From Deltaproteobacteria bacterium (lineage in GTDB: Bacteria; SAR324; NAC60-12): a DNA stretch of 17,560 nt. This document shows positions 1 through 7,257 of this stretch, piece by piece; positions within the stretch are counted from its first letter, which is position 1, and every line of letters begins with the position of its first letter. The notes under the pieces are model-generated. The model was not told the DNA's origin, searched no databases, and saw only the letters and a program-made list of their open reading frames with translations. Both the position numbers and the translations under genes were made by a program. The stretch is from the NCBI GenBank assembly GCA_002716165.1, contig PAZT01000019.1:5154-22713 (forward strand), read 5' to 3'.

Positions 1-345
1 AGATTAGTATATACAGTCATTTCTTAAAAGGATAATTTTTAAAATTAATACAACTAAATTCAATGATTGCAATTCAATCAGCAGGACTTGCTTACAATGG
101 GATCTGAATTTTAATAGATAATCTTAGTTTTCTGGTGGATTCCAGAAAAATTTTTAGGGTTGCTCAAATTCAAGGATTTAAAGGATTTTTCAAAAAAATT
201 TAGATAATTGAGATATAAAACTTCTGCATGAACAATCGACTATCATGTATATATCCTCTATAAATGAGGGTTGATCGCAAGAATCATTTTTTTAATAAAA
301 AATGGTATTTAGTTATTTAAACAAAATAATATTCTAAGGATTAAA
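1..345. other. Upstream spacer, no gene recognised
   Basis: No convincing coding region is visible in this first stretch, which is very AT-rich and broken by stops in all frames. A short open stretch on the + strand (36-107) could be translated into a peptide ending AIQSAGLAYNGI, but it has no ribosome site and is too short to assign. The last part precedes the amidohydrolase gene; a loose -35-like TTGATC at 271-276 lacks a good -10 at standard spacing, so no promoter is called. Confidence 0.4.
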
Positions 346-1512
346 ATGAAATTGATCAAAGAGATTGAAAATTTTCATGATGAAATGACCATCTGGCGTA
401 GGGACATTCATCGGCATCCTGAATTAGCTTTTGAGGAAAAGCGGACCTCAGATTTTGTATCAGAAAAATTGAAAGAATTTGGAATTGAGATCCATCGGGG
501 TCTTGCAAAAACTGGGGTTGTTGGAACCATCAGAAATGGTGATGGACGATCAATAGGTTTACGTGCCGATTTAGATGCGTTGCCGCTAGAGGAAAAAAAT
601 ACCTTTGAACATGTTTCTATAAATCCAGGTAAAATGCATGCTTGTGGACACGATGGACATACCGCAATGCTGCTTGGAGCAGCTAAGTATTTGGCAGATA
701 GCAAAAATTTCCAAGGTACAGTTCATTTCATTTTCCAGCCAGCAGAAGAAGGTGGCAGTGGTGGTGATATTATGGTTAAGGAAGGTTTATTTGAAAAATT
801 TCCTGTTGACTCGGTTTATGGAATGCACAACTGGACTGGACTGGAAGCTGGTCATTTTGGAATAAAATCTGGACCTATTATGGCTGCAGCTGACACTTTT
901 GATTTGATTATACATGGAAAAGGGGGGCATGCAGCCATGCCTCATCAATGCATTGACCCTATTATAGTTTCTTCCCATGTTTTGAGTGCCCTGCAAAGTA
1001 TTTCAAGTCGCAGTATTCATCCCATAGATTCGTTAGTGATAAGTGTAACTCAAATTCATTCAGGAGATGCTTACAATATCATTCCTGATAGTGTTAGGAT
1101 GCATGGAACAGTTAGAACTTTCCTTCCCGAAACTCGAGAAGAAATACCTTCAAAAATGTTAAACATATCAGAAGGTGTTTGTAATGCAATGGGAGCTTCC
1201 TGTGAACTTAACTACATTTATGGTTATCCAGCAACTGTTAACTCAGTAACTGAGACAGATATTTCTGCAAAGGCCGCAGTTGATTTGGTAGGAAAGGATA
1301 AGGTTGTCCTAAATCCGACCCCAAGTATGGCTTCAGAAGATTTTTCGTATATGTTGCAGGCTTGTCCCGGTTGCTATGTTTGGTTGGGAATTGGTCTTGG
1401 AGAGAGTGAAAATGGTTGTATTCTGCACAGTTCTAAATATGATTTTAACGACGATGTCCTACCGATTGGGGCAGCTTATTGGGCAACGCTAGTTGAAAAC
1501 CAACTTCAGTAA
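346..1512 (+). CDS. M20D family amidohydrolase (hippurate hydrolase / N-acyl-amino-acid deacylase type)
   Basis: This is a 388-aa zinc-type amidohydrolase of peptidase family M20D, predicted to be cytoplasmic and to hydrolyse the amide bond of N-acyl amino acids. Metal-site motifs are intact: HACGHDGH at 98-105 (ligands Cys100 and His102), PAEEGG at 132-137 (catalytic Glu134 and ligand Glu135), His161 in GMHN and His361 near the C-terminus. The GGHAAMPH segment at 193-200 marks the inserted dimerisation domain. Length is normal for the family. The ATG start is supported by AAGGA at 336-340, 5 nt upstream. No signal peptide is seen. The DUF3127 gene follows 31 nt downstream on the same strand, so the two may be co-transcribed. 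Family assignment is firm; the actual substrate (hippurate, acetyl amino acids, or an indole-acetyl conjugate) cannot be read from the sequence. Confidence 0.93.
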   Translation: MKLIKEIENFHDEMTIWRRDIHRHPELAFEEKRTSDFVSEKLKEFGIEIHRGLAKTGVVGTIRNGDGRSIGLRADLDALPLEEKNTFEHVSINPGKMHACGHDGHTAMLLGAAKYLADSKNFQGTVHFIFQPAEEGGSGGDIMVKEGLFEKFPVDSVYGMHNWTGLEAGHFGIKSGPIMAAADTFDLIIHGKGGHAAMPHQCIDPIIVSSHVLSALQSISSRSIHPIDSLVISVTQIHSGDAYNIIPDSVRMHGTVRTFLPETREEIPSKMLNISEGVCNAMGASCELNYIYGYPATVNSVTETDISAKAAVDLVGKDKVVLNPTPSMASEDFSYMLQACPGCYVWLGIGLGESENGCILHSSKYDFNDDVLPIGAAYWATLVENQLQ

Positions 1513-1543
1513 ATATAAGATCCTTAAGTAATAATAAATAATT

Positions 1544-1936
1544 ATGGAAATCAAAGGTGTTATAAAAAAAATATTAGAAACAGTTCAAATTTCAGATCGC
1601 TTTCGCAAGCGTGAATTTGTTTTGGAATATTCGAGTAATCCGGAATATCCTCAGCCAATTCAGTTAGAATTGGTTCAGGACCGCTGTGAATTACTAGACG
1701 AATTCCATGAAGGACAGGAAGTTGAAGTTCACTTTGATTTAAGGGGAAGAGAATGGACAAGTCCACAAGGACAAGTGAAATATTTTAATTCTCTTCAGGC
1801 GTGGAAACTTGTTGCTGAGAAGGAAGTTGAGAAAACTCCATCTCAAGTTATTCAAGACAGCGGTAAGTCAGCACCTATTCATGAAGAGAAACCGGGTTGG
1901 CTGGATAATGATGAAACAGATGATTTACCTTTTTAG
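1544..1936 (+). CDS. DUF3127 protein with SSB-like acidic C-terminal tail
   Basis: This 130-aa protein matches the remembered pattern of DUF3127, a small beta-rich family best known from Bacteroidetes: an N-terminal MEIKGVIKKI strand, a REFVLEY strand, a VEVHFDLRGREW strand and a FNSLQAWKL strand, together about residues 1-92. It then has a polar, probably disordered linker and ends WLDNDETDDLPF. The DDLPF end closely resembles the DDDIPF tip by which single-stranded DNA-binding protein recruits partners. No function is established for the family; a nucleic-acid-binding OB-like fold is inference. The start has no clear Shine-Dalgarno. It lies 31 nt after the amidohydrolase and is probably read through from it. 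Confidence 0.8.
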   Translation: MEIKGVIKKILETVQISDRFRKREFVLEYSSNPEYPQPIQLELVQDRCELLDEFHEGQEVEVHFDLRGREWTSPQGQVKYFNSLQAWKLVAEKEVEKTPSQVIQDSGKSAPIHEEKPGWLDNDETDDLPF

Positions 1937-2252
1937 CCTTTTTTGAGATCGCTTCGCATTTTATCTACAAACATCACTCAAAATGCTTGTAATATTATAT
2001 CCAAATAATAATGAACCTGCAGAAGAATCAAAACGGACATGGAATTATATTAATGAACTCCCTGAAATTCGATTGCAAAAACATCATGTACAGAGAAAAG
2101 TACAACGACTTACTGGGAATATTCGCTATGGGATTAAAACCGAATTATCTAAAAAAATTTTATCACTTCAAAAATTATTTTAAATATAGATTAATTAAGT
2201 TGAGAGTCTTTTTTTTAATATAAATATGGTGGAACTTACATTCTTAAGAAAC
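1937..2252. other. Convergent spacer with inverted-repeat arm; no convincing gene
   Basis: This interval lies between the 3' ends of two convergent genes. Open frames of 66 and 70 codons overlap here, but neither has a ribosome site or a recognisable family. Part of the 66-codon frame (LTGNIRYGI) is identical to the C-terminal region of the neighbouring transporter because the DNA is a 28-bp inverted copy of it. No clear intrinsic terminator was found; a run of eight T near 2210 follows GAGAGTC without a proper stem. Confidence 0.5.
2108..2135 (+). repeat. 28-bp inverted repeat, arm 1 (intergenic)
   Basis: These 28 bases (starting ACTTACTGGG and ending ATGGGATT) are the exact reverse complement of 2352-2379. 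The match stops abruptly at both ends, with mismatching bases on each side. The arm lies in the convergent spacer, 216 nt from its partner. Confidence 0.95.
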
Positions 2253-3530
2253 CTATTTTGAAAGGTAATCATTCGCAATTTTTGATCCTTCTTGAATATT
2301 AACTTTAAGTAAGAAAAAGCCTCCTAAGATGAAAAGCAGCAGTATTGAAAGAATCCCATAGCGAATATTCCCAGTAAGTAAAGTAATTGTACCCATCATC
2401 GCAGGTCCTATAACAGCTGCAAATTTTCCTAGCATATTATAAAAACCAAAAAATTCAGCAGATTTATCCTTAGGAATTATTCGTGTATACAGACTGCGAC
2501 TGAGCGCCTGTATTCCGCCCTGAAATAATCCCACCAAAGCAGCGAGCATGTACATATGCCAAATCTGAGACATGAAGTAAGCCAGTAATGTAATAATTCC
2601 ATAACCTATAATACCAGTCATTATGGATTGTTTTACACCTATTTTTGTGGACAGCAAACTAAATAAGAGTGCACTTGGGAAAGCGATGAATTGAACCATC
2701 AGCAATGCAGTAATTAGGGCGCTGTCAGGAAAATTTAAAGAGACTCCATAATCGACTGCCATTTTTACAATTGTGTCGACACCGTCAATATAAAACCAGT
2801 AAGCAATAAGAAATATCCCTACCACCTTCATATGACGTATATCTTTAAATGTTTTCCTTATTTGATTCCAACCTAAAAGGAATGCAGAAACAATTCCCAC
2901 TCTTTCATTTATTACTGGTTCCTTCACCCATATTGCTACTGGTATTGAAAATATCGCCCACCATACAGCAACTGTTACAAATGAAAGGCGAATTGCCGTT
3001 GCTCCATCCGGTATTCCAAAAAAATCAGGTTTTAGATACATAACAACGTTGACCATGAAAAGAATTCCTCCACCTATATATCCCATTCCGAATCCTAGAG
3101 ATGAGACATAATCAACTTTTTTTTCTGAAGCAACACTGGGAAGGATAGAATCATAAAAAATATTACTGCCTGAAAATCCTAATGCGGCCAAAACATAAAA
3201 CAATATAGCCATCTGCCAGTAACCTTTATCAACAAACCATAGTCCTCCTGTCATAATAATTCCAATGTAAGCAAAGATAAAAAGGAACTTTTTTTTTGCA
3301 CTACCTTGATCAGCTATTGCGCCTAGAAAAGGTGCAAACAAAGCCACAATTATGGATGCAATTGAGTTTGCCATGCCAAGATAAAAAGTACTCTCTAGGG
3401 GATAATCTGGATCAGCCCAATATGCTTTGAAGAAAAGAGGGAAAAACCCTGCCATGACAGTGGTCGCAAACGCAGAGTTTGCCCAGTCGTACATTGTCCA
3501 ACTCCATACTGCTTTATTTTCCTGCGTCAT
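2253..3530 (-). CDS. UMF1-family MFS transporter
   Basis: This is a 425-aa polytopic inner-membrane protein with about 12 hydrophobic segments. It belongs to the UMF1 / Atg22-like branch of the major facilitator superfamily. Diagnostic stretches are YDWANSAF at 14-21, a GAIADQGSAKKK loop at 70-81 corresponding to MFS motif A, and the GGIQALSRSLYTR ... FGFYNMLGKFAAVIGP block in the C-terminal half, a hallmark of this family. Bacterial substrates are not generally established; amino-acid or small-metabolite export is only a guess from the vacuolar Atg22 relatives. The ATG start lacks a strong Shine-Dalgarno. It follows the 63-aa gene by 26 nt, so the two likely form one minus-strand operon. Part of its 3' end is copied in inverted form downstream. 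Confidence 0.9.
   Translation of the reverse strand: MTQENKAVWSWTMYDWANSAFATTVMAGFFPLFFKAYWADPDYPLESTFYLGMANSIASIIVALFAPFLGAIADQGSAKKKFLFIFAYIGIIMTGGLWFVDKGYWQMAILFYVLAALGFSGSNIFYDSILPSVASEKKVDYVSSLGFGMGYIGGGILFMVNVVMYLKPDFFGIPDGATAIRLSFVTVAVWWAIFSIPVAIWVKEPVINERVGIVSAFLLGWNQIRKTFKDIRHMKVVGIFLIAYWFYIDGVDTIVKMAVDYGVSLNFPDSALITALLMVQFIAFPSALLFSLLSTKIGVKQSIMTGIIGYGIITLLAYFMSQIWHMYMLAALVGLFQGGIQALSRSLYTRIIPKDKSAEFFGFYNMLGKFAAVIGPAMMGTITLLTGNIRYGILSILLLFILGGFFLLKVNIQEGSKIANDYLSK
2352..2379 (-). repeat. 28-bp inverted repeat, arm 2 (inside transporter gene)
   Basis: This is the partner of 2108-2135. It lies inside the UMF1 transporter gene and encodes LTGNIRYGI in the last cytoplasmic loop / membrane segment region, so this arm is probably the original and the intergenic one the copy. 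A transporter mRNA that ran past its stop codon to about 2100 would carry both arms and could fold into a 28-bp stem. Confidence 0.95.
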
Positions 3531-3556
3531 TTTTTTAATTTAGGTGTGTGAAATAA

Positions 3557-3748
3557 TCAATTTACTTCAGAGAGATTGGGCGCATCCATGTTCTCTTTAA
3601 CTCTCTTCTGAATCAGATTAGAAATTTCCAGCGCTTCGTCGTTTGTCATTTCAATTGCTGTGACCTGATGCATCCTGCCATCAACTGATTTAAGTGCTAG
3701 CAAAATCCCAGTGGGACAGGTCCCGACTTCCAACTCCATTTTAGCCAT
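3557..3748 (-). CDS. Small protein of unknown function (63 aa)
   Basis: This short open frame encodes a hydrophilic 63-residue protein that I do not recognise. It has a single Cys11 in VGTCPTG, a mixed middle (MHQVTAIEMTNDEALEISNLIQKR) that looks like a strand followed by an amphipathic helix, and no signal peptide or membrane segment. Its reality is supported by an excellent ribosome site, AAAGGAG at 3756-3762, 7 nt from the ATG, and by its placement 26 nt ahead of the transporter gene on the same strand. Met4 is an alternative start but fits the ribosome site less well. The context suggests co-expression with the transporter; no function can be assigned. Confidence 0.7.
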   Translation of the reverse strand: MAKMELEVGTCPTGILLALKSVDGRMHQVTAIEMTNDEALEISNLIQKRVKENMDAPNLSEVN

Positions 3749-3755
3749 ATTAATT

Positions 3756-3762
3756 CTCCTTT
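3756..3762 (-). promoter_or_regulatory. Strong Shine-Dalgarno of the 63-aa gene
   Basis: On the minus strand this reads AAAGGAG with 7 nt to the ATG at 3748. Most genes in the window have weak ribosome sites, so this one is notable and fixes the start of the small gene. Confidence 0.8.
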
Positions 3763-3853
3763 ATTCTTATAAATTTTACATAAAAAATGCTTTGGCGATT
3801 TTGGTTAGATTTTAAATCATGTACAAGCTGAAATGGAAGCTAATCTCAATTCT

Positions 3854-3882
3854 TTGAGTAATTTGATTGCTTCTGATAAGAT
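3854..3882 (+). promoter_or_regulatory. Candidate sigma-70 promoter for the GspL/PilM-like gene
   Basis: TTGAGT at 3854-3859 and TAAGAT at 3877-3882 are separated by exactly 17 nt. Transcription would begin near 3889, which places the TTG codon at 3886 upstream of the transcript and supports the ATG at 3928 as the real start. The leader then contains a CTGCT/AGCAG hairpin at about 3897-3915. Confidence 0.5.
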
Positions 3883-3927
3883 CATTTGATTATTTCTGCT
3901 CACCTTCTCAGCAGTACATTCAATTTA

Positions 3928-5847
3928 ATGGAAAATATTTTTTACCTGATTTCTGCTCATACCTTTTGCATTGAAGGCATCCGACTAACTAAAAAAAGTC
4001 GAAATCGTCTTATTACTGGTGAACCAATTGGTTTTGCTTCTTCAAAGAATAGTGTTTTTGAAGAAAATTTTTTAGCAGAGCACTTAGAATGGGCTGAAAT
4101 GATAGCTGAATTCCTTGACCAACATCAGTGGAAGGATCATTCTATTTCTTTTTTATTGCCAGCCGAAGATGTATCATTTCGTAAAATTGCTTTTCCTTTT
4201 CAGGAAAGAAAAAAAGTTGAACAAGCACTCCCTTATGAATTAGAAGAGGAAATAATGAGTGATTTGTCTGCATGTACTTACAGTTCTCAGGTCTTCACAA
4301 TGTCAGAACAAAATTCTGAAGCACTGGTGTTTTTAGTTGGAAAGGAAAGACTAAATCAGTTAAAAAAACTTTGTCTGGAAAGAAATTTATTAATTCGTAA
4401 TGTAGATTGTTCTGCTTACGCCCTTTACAGGTCCTTAATGAACGATGATAAAAAAATTTCTAGGACAGGTGATGTATTCCAAATTTACCTTGGTGGTGAT
4501 GAAGCATTTGTGAACACAATAAGTGACGGTCGTTTAGATCAAGTAAAAATCTTTCCTAACAGGATTCCAGTAATTCTTAAGAAACACCTTTTGTTAGTTG
4601 GAAATTCTCTTTCTGCATTTCTGAATAATTTTATCAAATATCAAGAAGATGGGGATTTAGAAGAGGGTAATAGTGAATTAAAAAAAACATATACTAATTT
4701 AAAACATGAATTAAACTGGCTATGCTCACAACTGACTCTCCATTTGCGTATTAAAAATTACGTTTCAGAAAGTCAAATTGAAATTCACGGTATTTTTGGG
4801 CCAATGATAAAATGGGACGGTGTCGTTTTTAAATTAAGATCCTTTCCTTTCCATGAGTCTGAAGCATTTGCTGAAAGATCAGGTGAAGAAAAACTTAATG
4901 AAGACTCATCACTCCCAATTAATGTATTTTCGAAAACTGATGTTAAGACTCCTGACACGCTTGAAGAATTAATGGAAGAAGCGAAGCATCGGGAAAAATC
5001 AGATGCAAATTTATCAATTATTGAGAAACTGCTTACCCCCTTGATGTATATTCGAAAACTTGAGGAATTGAAGGAAGAGACAAATCATAATGAAGAATCA
5101 GAAGAAAAAACATTAATTGACGAACATGAAACAAAATTTAAATCATCAGAAATTGAAAATGAAGATAATAATTTATCAAGTCAAATGACTTCTGTTAATC
5201 CTAAATCTTCAATGCTTTCATTGCTTGAGCGGAAGCATTGGGGTGTTCTTGGAGAGTTAAGAAATCAGGCTGAAGACTTTATTGAATTCCATCAATTGAG
5301 TCTCTATCATGAAAGCACTCCGTGGAAACGATATTTGGGTAGGAATCAAATTGCATTGTCATTTTCAGCTGTGTTGATTTTCATTATTCTGGTTGGGTTC
5401 CTCTGGCAAACAAATACAACGATTGACTTGCTTAAACATAAAATAAAAGAGGGTAATCTTTTGATACAAACAGAACTTCTTCGCGCATTACCAAAGACAT
5501 CGAATTCAGACTTGAAGTTATTGATTTTAGAGTTGAAAAAAAGTATTGAACTTAGAAAAACTTATATTGAAAAAAGCAAAAAATTTGAAAGTCGTGAATA
5601 TGATAATTTAAACTTCCTTAAAACTGTTTCCTCTCTTCTTAGCGAGGATGCTCCATTCCGAGTAGACAGTCTTGAATATGGGCCAGAGAGATTCTCTCTA
5701 AGTGGTACAATTGACAGTTATGATCGACTGCAAATACTTAAAACAAATTTGCAATCAATTGAAGAATTTAAAAGTCAAAACATTGTTGAAAGTAACCGAA
5801 AAAGTCCAGATGGAATAATATACAGAATTACCATCAATTTAAACTGA
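3928..5847 (+). CDS. GspL/PilM-like bitopic secretion or pilus platform protein
   Basis: From the ATG at 3928 this is a 639-aa protein. The N-terminal cytoplasmic part resembles the actin-like domain of GspL/PilM: it contains PAEDVSFRKIAFPF at about 78-91, followed by a YELEEEI block, the typical pattern for these proteins. An unusually long, acidic, low-complexity linker lies at about 325-430. One membrane helix follows at about 475-493 (IALSF...GFLW). The C-terminal extracytoplasmic part (VDSLEYGPERFSLSGTIDSYDRLQILKTNLQ) resembles the ferredoxin-like GspL / PilN domain. In type II secretion GspL couples the GspE ATPase to the inner-membrane platform; a GspE-type gene lies about 9 kb downstream. 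The TTG at 3886 would add 14 residues but falls before the likely transcription start. No good Shine-Dalgarno is visible for either start. Superfamily assignment is fairly good; GspL versus PilM-PilN fusion is open. Confidence 0.7.
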   Translation: MENIFYLISAHTFCIEGIRLTKKSRNRLITGEPIGFASSKNSVFEENFLAEHLEWAEMIAEFLDQHQWKDHSISFLLPAEDVSFRKIAFPFQERKKVEQALPYELEEEIMSDLSACTYSSQVFTMSEQNSEALVFLVGKERLNQLKKLCLERNLLIRNVDCSAYALYRSLMNDDKKISRTGDVFQIYLGGDEAFVNTISDGRLDQVKIFPNRIPVILKKHLLLVGNSLSAFLNNFIKYQEDGDLEEGNSELKKTYTNLKHELNWLCSQLTLHLRIKNYVSESQIEIHGIFGPMIKWDGVVFKLRSFPFHESEAFAERSGEEKLNEDSSLPINVFSKTDVKTPDTLEELMEEAKHREKSDANLSIIEKLLTPLMYIRKLEELKEETNHNEESEEKTLIDEHETKFKSSEIENEDNNLSSQMTSVNPKSSMLSLLERKHWGVLGELRNQAEDFIEFHQLSLYHESTPWKRYLGRNQIALSFSAVLIFIILVGFLWQTNTTIDLLKHKIKEGNLLIQTELLRALPKTSNSDLKLLILELKKSIELRKTYIEKSKKFESREYDNLNFLKTVSSLLSEDAPFRVDSLEYGPERFSLSGTIDSYDRLQILKTNLQSIEEFKSQNIVESNRKSPDGIIYRITINLN

Positions 5848-6019
5848 CGCAATACTATTTTTTATATGTATAATTTTTCAAAAAATCCACTAAGAATTAT
5901 TTTTGAATATTTTAATCTAAAATTATATTTCATTTGTAGCATTAATTTTTTCCAGACAAAGGCTTAAATCCAGTTTAGTAAAAAATTTTTCTTAAAATTT
6001 CTAAAAATTCCCCAATTCA

Positions 6020-6036
6020 TAAGAAATTATTTCTTA
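6020..6036. repeat. Short palindrome TAAGAAAT-T-ATTTCTTA
   Basis: Two perfect 8-bp arms flank a single central T. It sits about 50 bp upstream of the candidate -35 of the following gene, where an operator could lie, but it is AT-only apart from one G/C pair per arm and may be chance in this composition. Confidence 0.35.
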
Positions 6037-6088
6037 AGTAATATACCTCTAATTAACATAACTTTAGGGGATAAAACTTAAATTAGGC

Positions 6089-6117
6089 TTGTAGGAACAA
6101 ACTTGTTTTGCTATGAT
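6089..6117 (+). promoter_or_regulatory. Candidate extended -10 promoter for the zinc-ribbon gene
   Basis: TTGTAG at 6089-6094 is followed after 17 nt by TATGAT at 6112-6117, with TGC directly before it giving an extended -10 (TGn). Transcription would begin near 6124, leaving a leader of about 40 nt. Confidence 0.45.
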
Positions 6118-6163
6118 TTGTTGGCACTTGAAAATGCAAATATATAACATTTAGAAGCCTACC

Positions 6164-6892
6164 ATGAATTTATCTATACAACCATTAATCGACCTCGCCC
6201 ACACAGACCTTGAATTACAAACTTTCATTCATTCAAAGTCTCAATTAGAAAAAGAAATTGATACAGCGAGTTCGGTTGTTAATCATCATAAAAAAAATAT
6301 TGAAGAAAAAAATAGTGAGCTGAAAGCTTTGGTAAATGAATCTGAAGAAATAAAAAAAAATATTCAGATCCAGGAGCAGCTTATTACTCATTTGAATGAA
6401 CAAGTTCCAAAGATTCGAAACGAAAAGGAATTTGCCGCAAGTAAAAGTCAGCTTGAAGAGGCACGCAAGAACCTTGGTGTTTTAGAAGAAAATCTACTTG
6501 AAATTGATATTAATAAAGAAGATTTAGATAAAGAGATGGAAAAAATTAATGTCAAACTTAATGAGTCTAATACAGAATTTAAACAGGAGACTTCAGGACT
6601 ATTGAAAGAGCAAAAAAAAGCAGAAAAACAAATCGCCATACTTGCTCCGCGCAGGACTAGTTTACTGCAAAAAATTCCAAAAAATATTCAACGTTTTTAT
6701 GAGCGGTGTCAGAATAGTGGGATTACCACCCCTATCTGCGCTATAGTTGATAAGAGCTGCAGTGGTTGCCATATGGTTTTGTTGCCGCAGTTAATTAATG
6801 AATTGATGTCTAATCCCAATTCACATAAAAATTGTCCTCATTGTAAACGTATTCTTTATTTCCCAGTTTCAGAGGAAGAAACAGTTTCTTAA
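6164..6892 (+). CDS. Coiled-coil protein with C-terminal C4 zinc ribbon (CT398-like, COG1579 type)
   Basis: This 242-aa protein is almost entirely helical and charged from about residue 20 to 165, forming a long antiparallel coiled coil with the turn near VPKIRNEKEFAASKSQL at 81-97. It ends in a zinc ribbon with Cys199-x2-Cys202 and Cys224-x2-Cys227. This architecture is the widespread CT398/HP0958-like family. In Helicobacter the relative HP0958 (FlgZ) binds the sigma-54 factor RpoN and flagellin mRNA, but most members are uncharacterised. It is probably cytoplasmic. A candidate extended -10 promoter lies just upstream, and the small lipoprotein gene follows 26 nt later. The ATG has only a weak AGAAG upstream, but the family usually begins just here, with a short helix before the coil. 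Confidence 0.85.
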   Translation: MNLSIQPLIDLAHTDLELQTFIHSKSQLEKEIDTASSVVNHHKKNIEEKNSELKALVNESEEIKKNIQIQEQLITHLNEQVPKIRNEKEFAASKSQLEEARKNLGVLEENLLEIDINKEDLDKEMEKINVKLNESNTEFKQETSGLLKEQKKAEKQIAILAPRRTSLLQKIPKNIQRFYERCQNSGITTPICAIVDKSCSGCHMVLLPQLINELMSNPNSHKNCPHCKRILYFPVSEEETVS

Positions 6893-6918
6893 GTTTAGTT
6901 TCCTTGGGAGCTGTTTTG

Positions 6919-7257
6919 GTGTTTACGGTTTATCAATTTCTTATTCTCAAAAATATTAATATTATCAATTATTTAACGTTGATAATTTTTGTATCGAATT
7001 ATTTACTAGGTTGTAGTTCCTTCGATCATCCCCAATATTTATATCCTTCTGAAAAAGATATGCAGGTAAATTATCTTTGCAGGTTGCCATATCACGATGT
7101 AACTTCTCCTCATCAGTCTTGGACGAAATCAACCCCAGATTTGCTGATAGTAGGACATGATAGAACCATTGTCTATTTTAATAACGACCGTTCATTTTTA
7201 ATCAGCAAAGATTCAGAAGTAAATCTGCCGCCTGGTAAATACAAATGCAATCTTTGA
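6919..7257 (+). CDS. Small predicted lipoprotein of unknown function
   Basis: From GTG at 6919 this encodes 112 residues. The first 31 form a signal peptide with a lysine near residue 11, a hydrophobic core (IINYLTLIIFV) and a lipobox-like YLLGC ending at Cys32, so the mature 81-residue protein is probably lipid-anchored. The mature part (starting CSSFDHPQYLYPSEKD) has two further Cys and no family I recognise. GTG at 6919 is chosen because GGGAG at 6906-6910 lies 8 nt upstream; TTG at 6904 and 6916 are alternatives and would not change the mature protein. It lies 26 nt after the zinc-ribbon gene, suggesting a shared transcript. Confidence 0.6.
   Translation: MFTVYQFLILKNINIINYLTLIIFVSNYLLGCSSFDHPQYLYPSEKDMQVNYLCRLPYHDVTSPHQSWTKSTPDLLIVGHDRTIVYFNNDRSFLISKDSEVNLPPGKYKCNL

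Larger units (their letters stand above)
5848..6163. other. AT-rich spacer with promoter and palindrome
   Basis: No gene is seen here. The spacer contains a 17-bp near-perfect palindrome (6020-6036) and a candidate promoter (6089-6117) reading into the zinc-ribbon gene. No clear terminator for the upstream gene was found. Confidence 0.5.

Noticed and set aside
1983..2223. Two overlapping open frames of 66 and 70 codons in the convergent spacer
   Set aside because: No ribosome sites, no family resemblance, mutual overlap, and part of the sequence is simply an inverted copy of transporter DNA.
6122..6138. Sigma-54-like TGGCAC ... TGCA element before the zinc-ribbon gene
   Set aside because: The distance between the GG and GC elements is one base too long; sigma-54 spacing is strict, and the extended -10 promoter just upstream is a better candidate.
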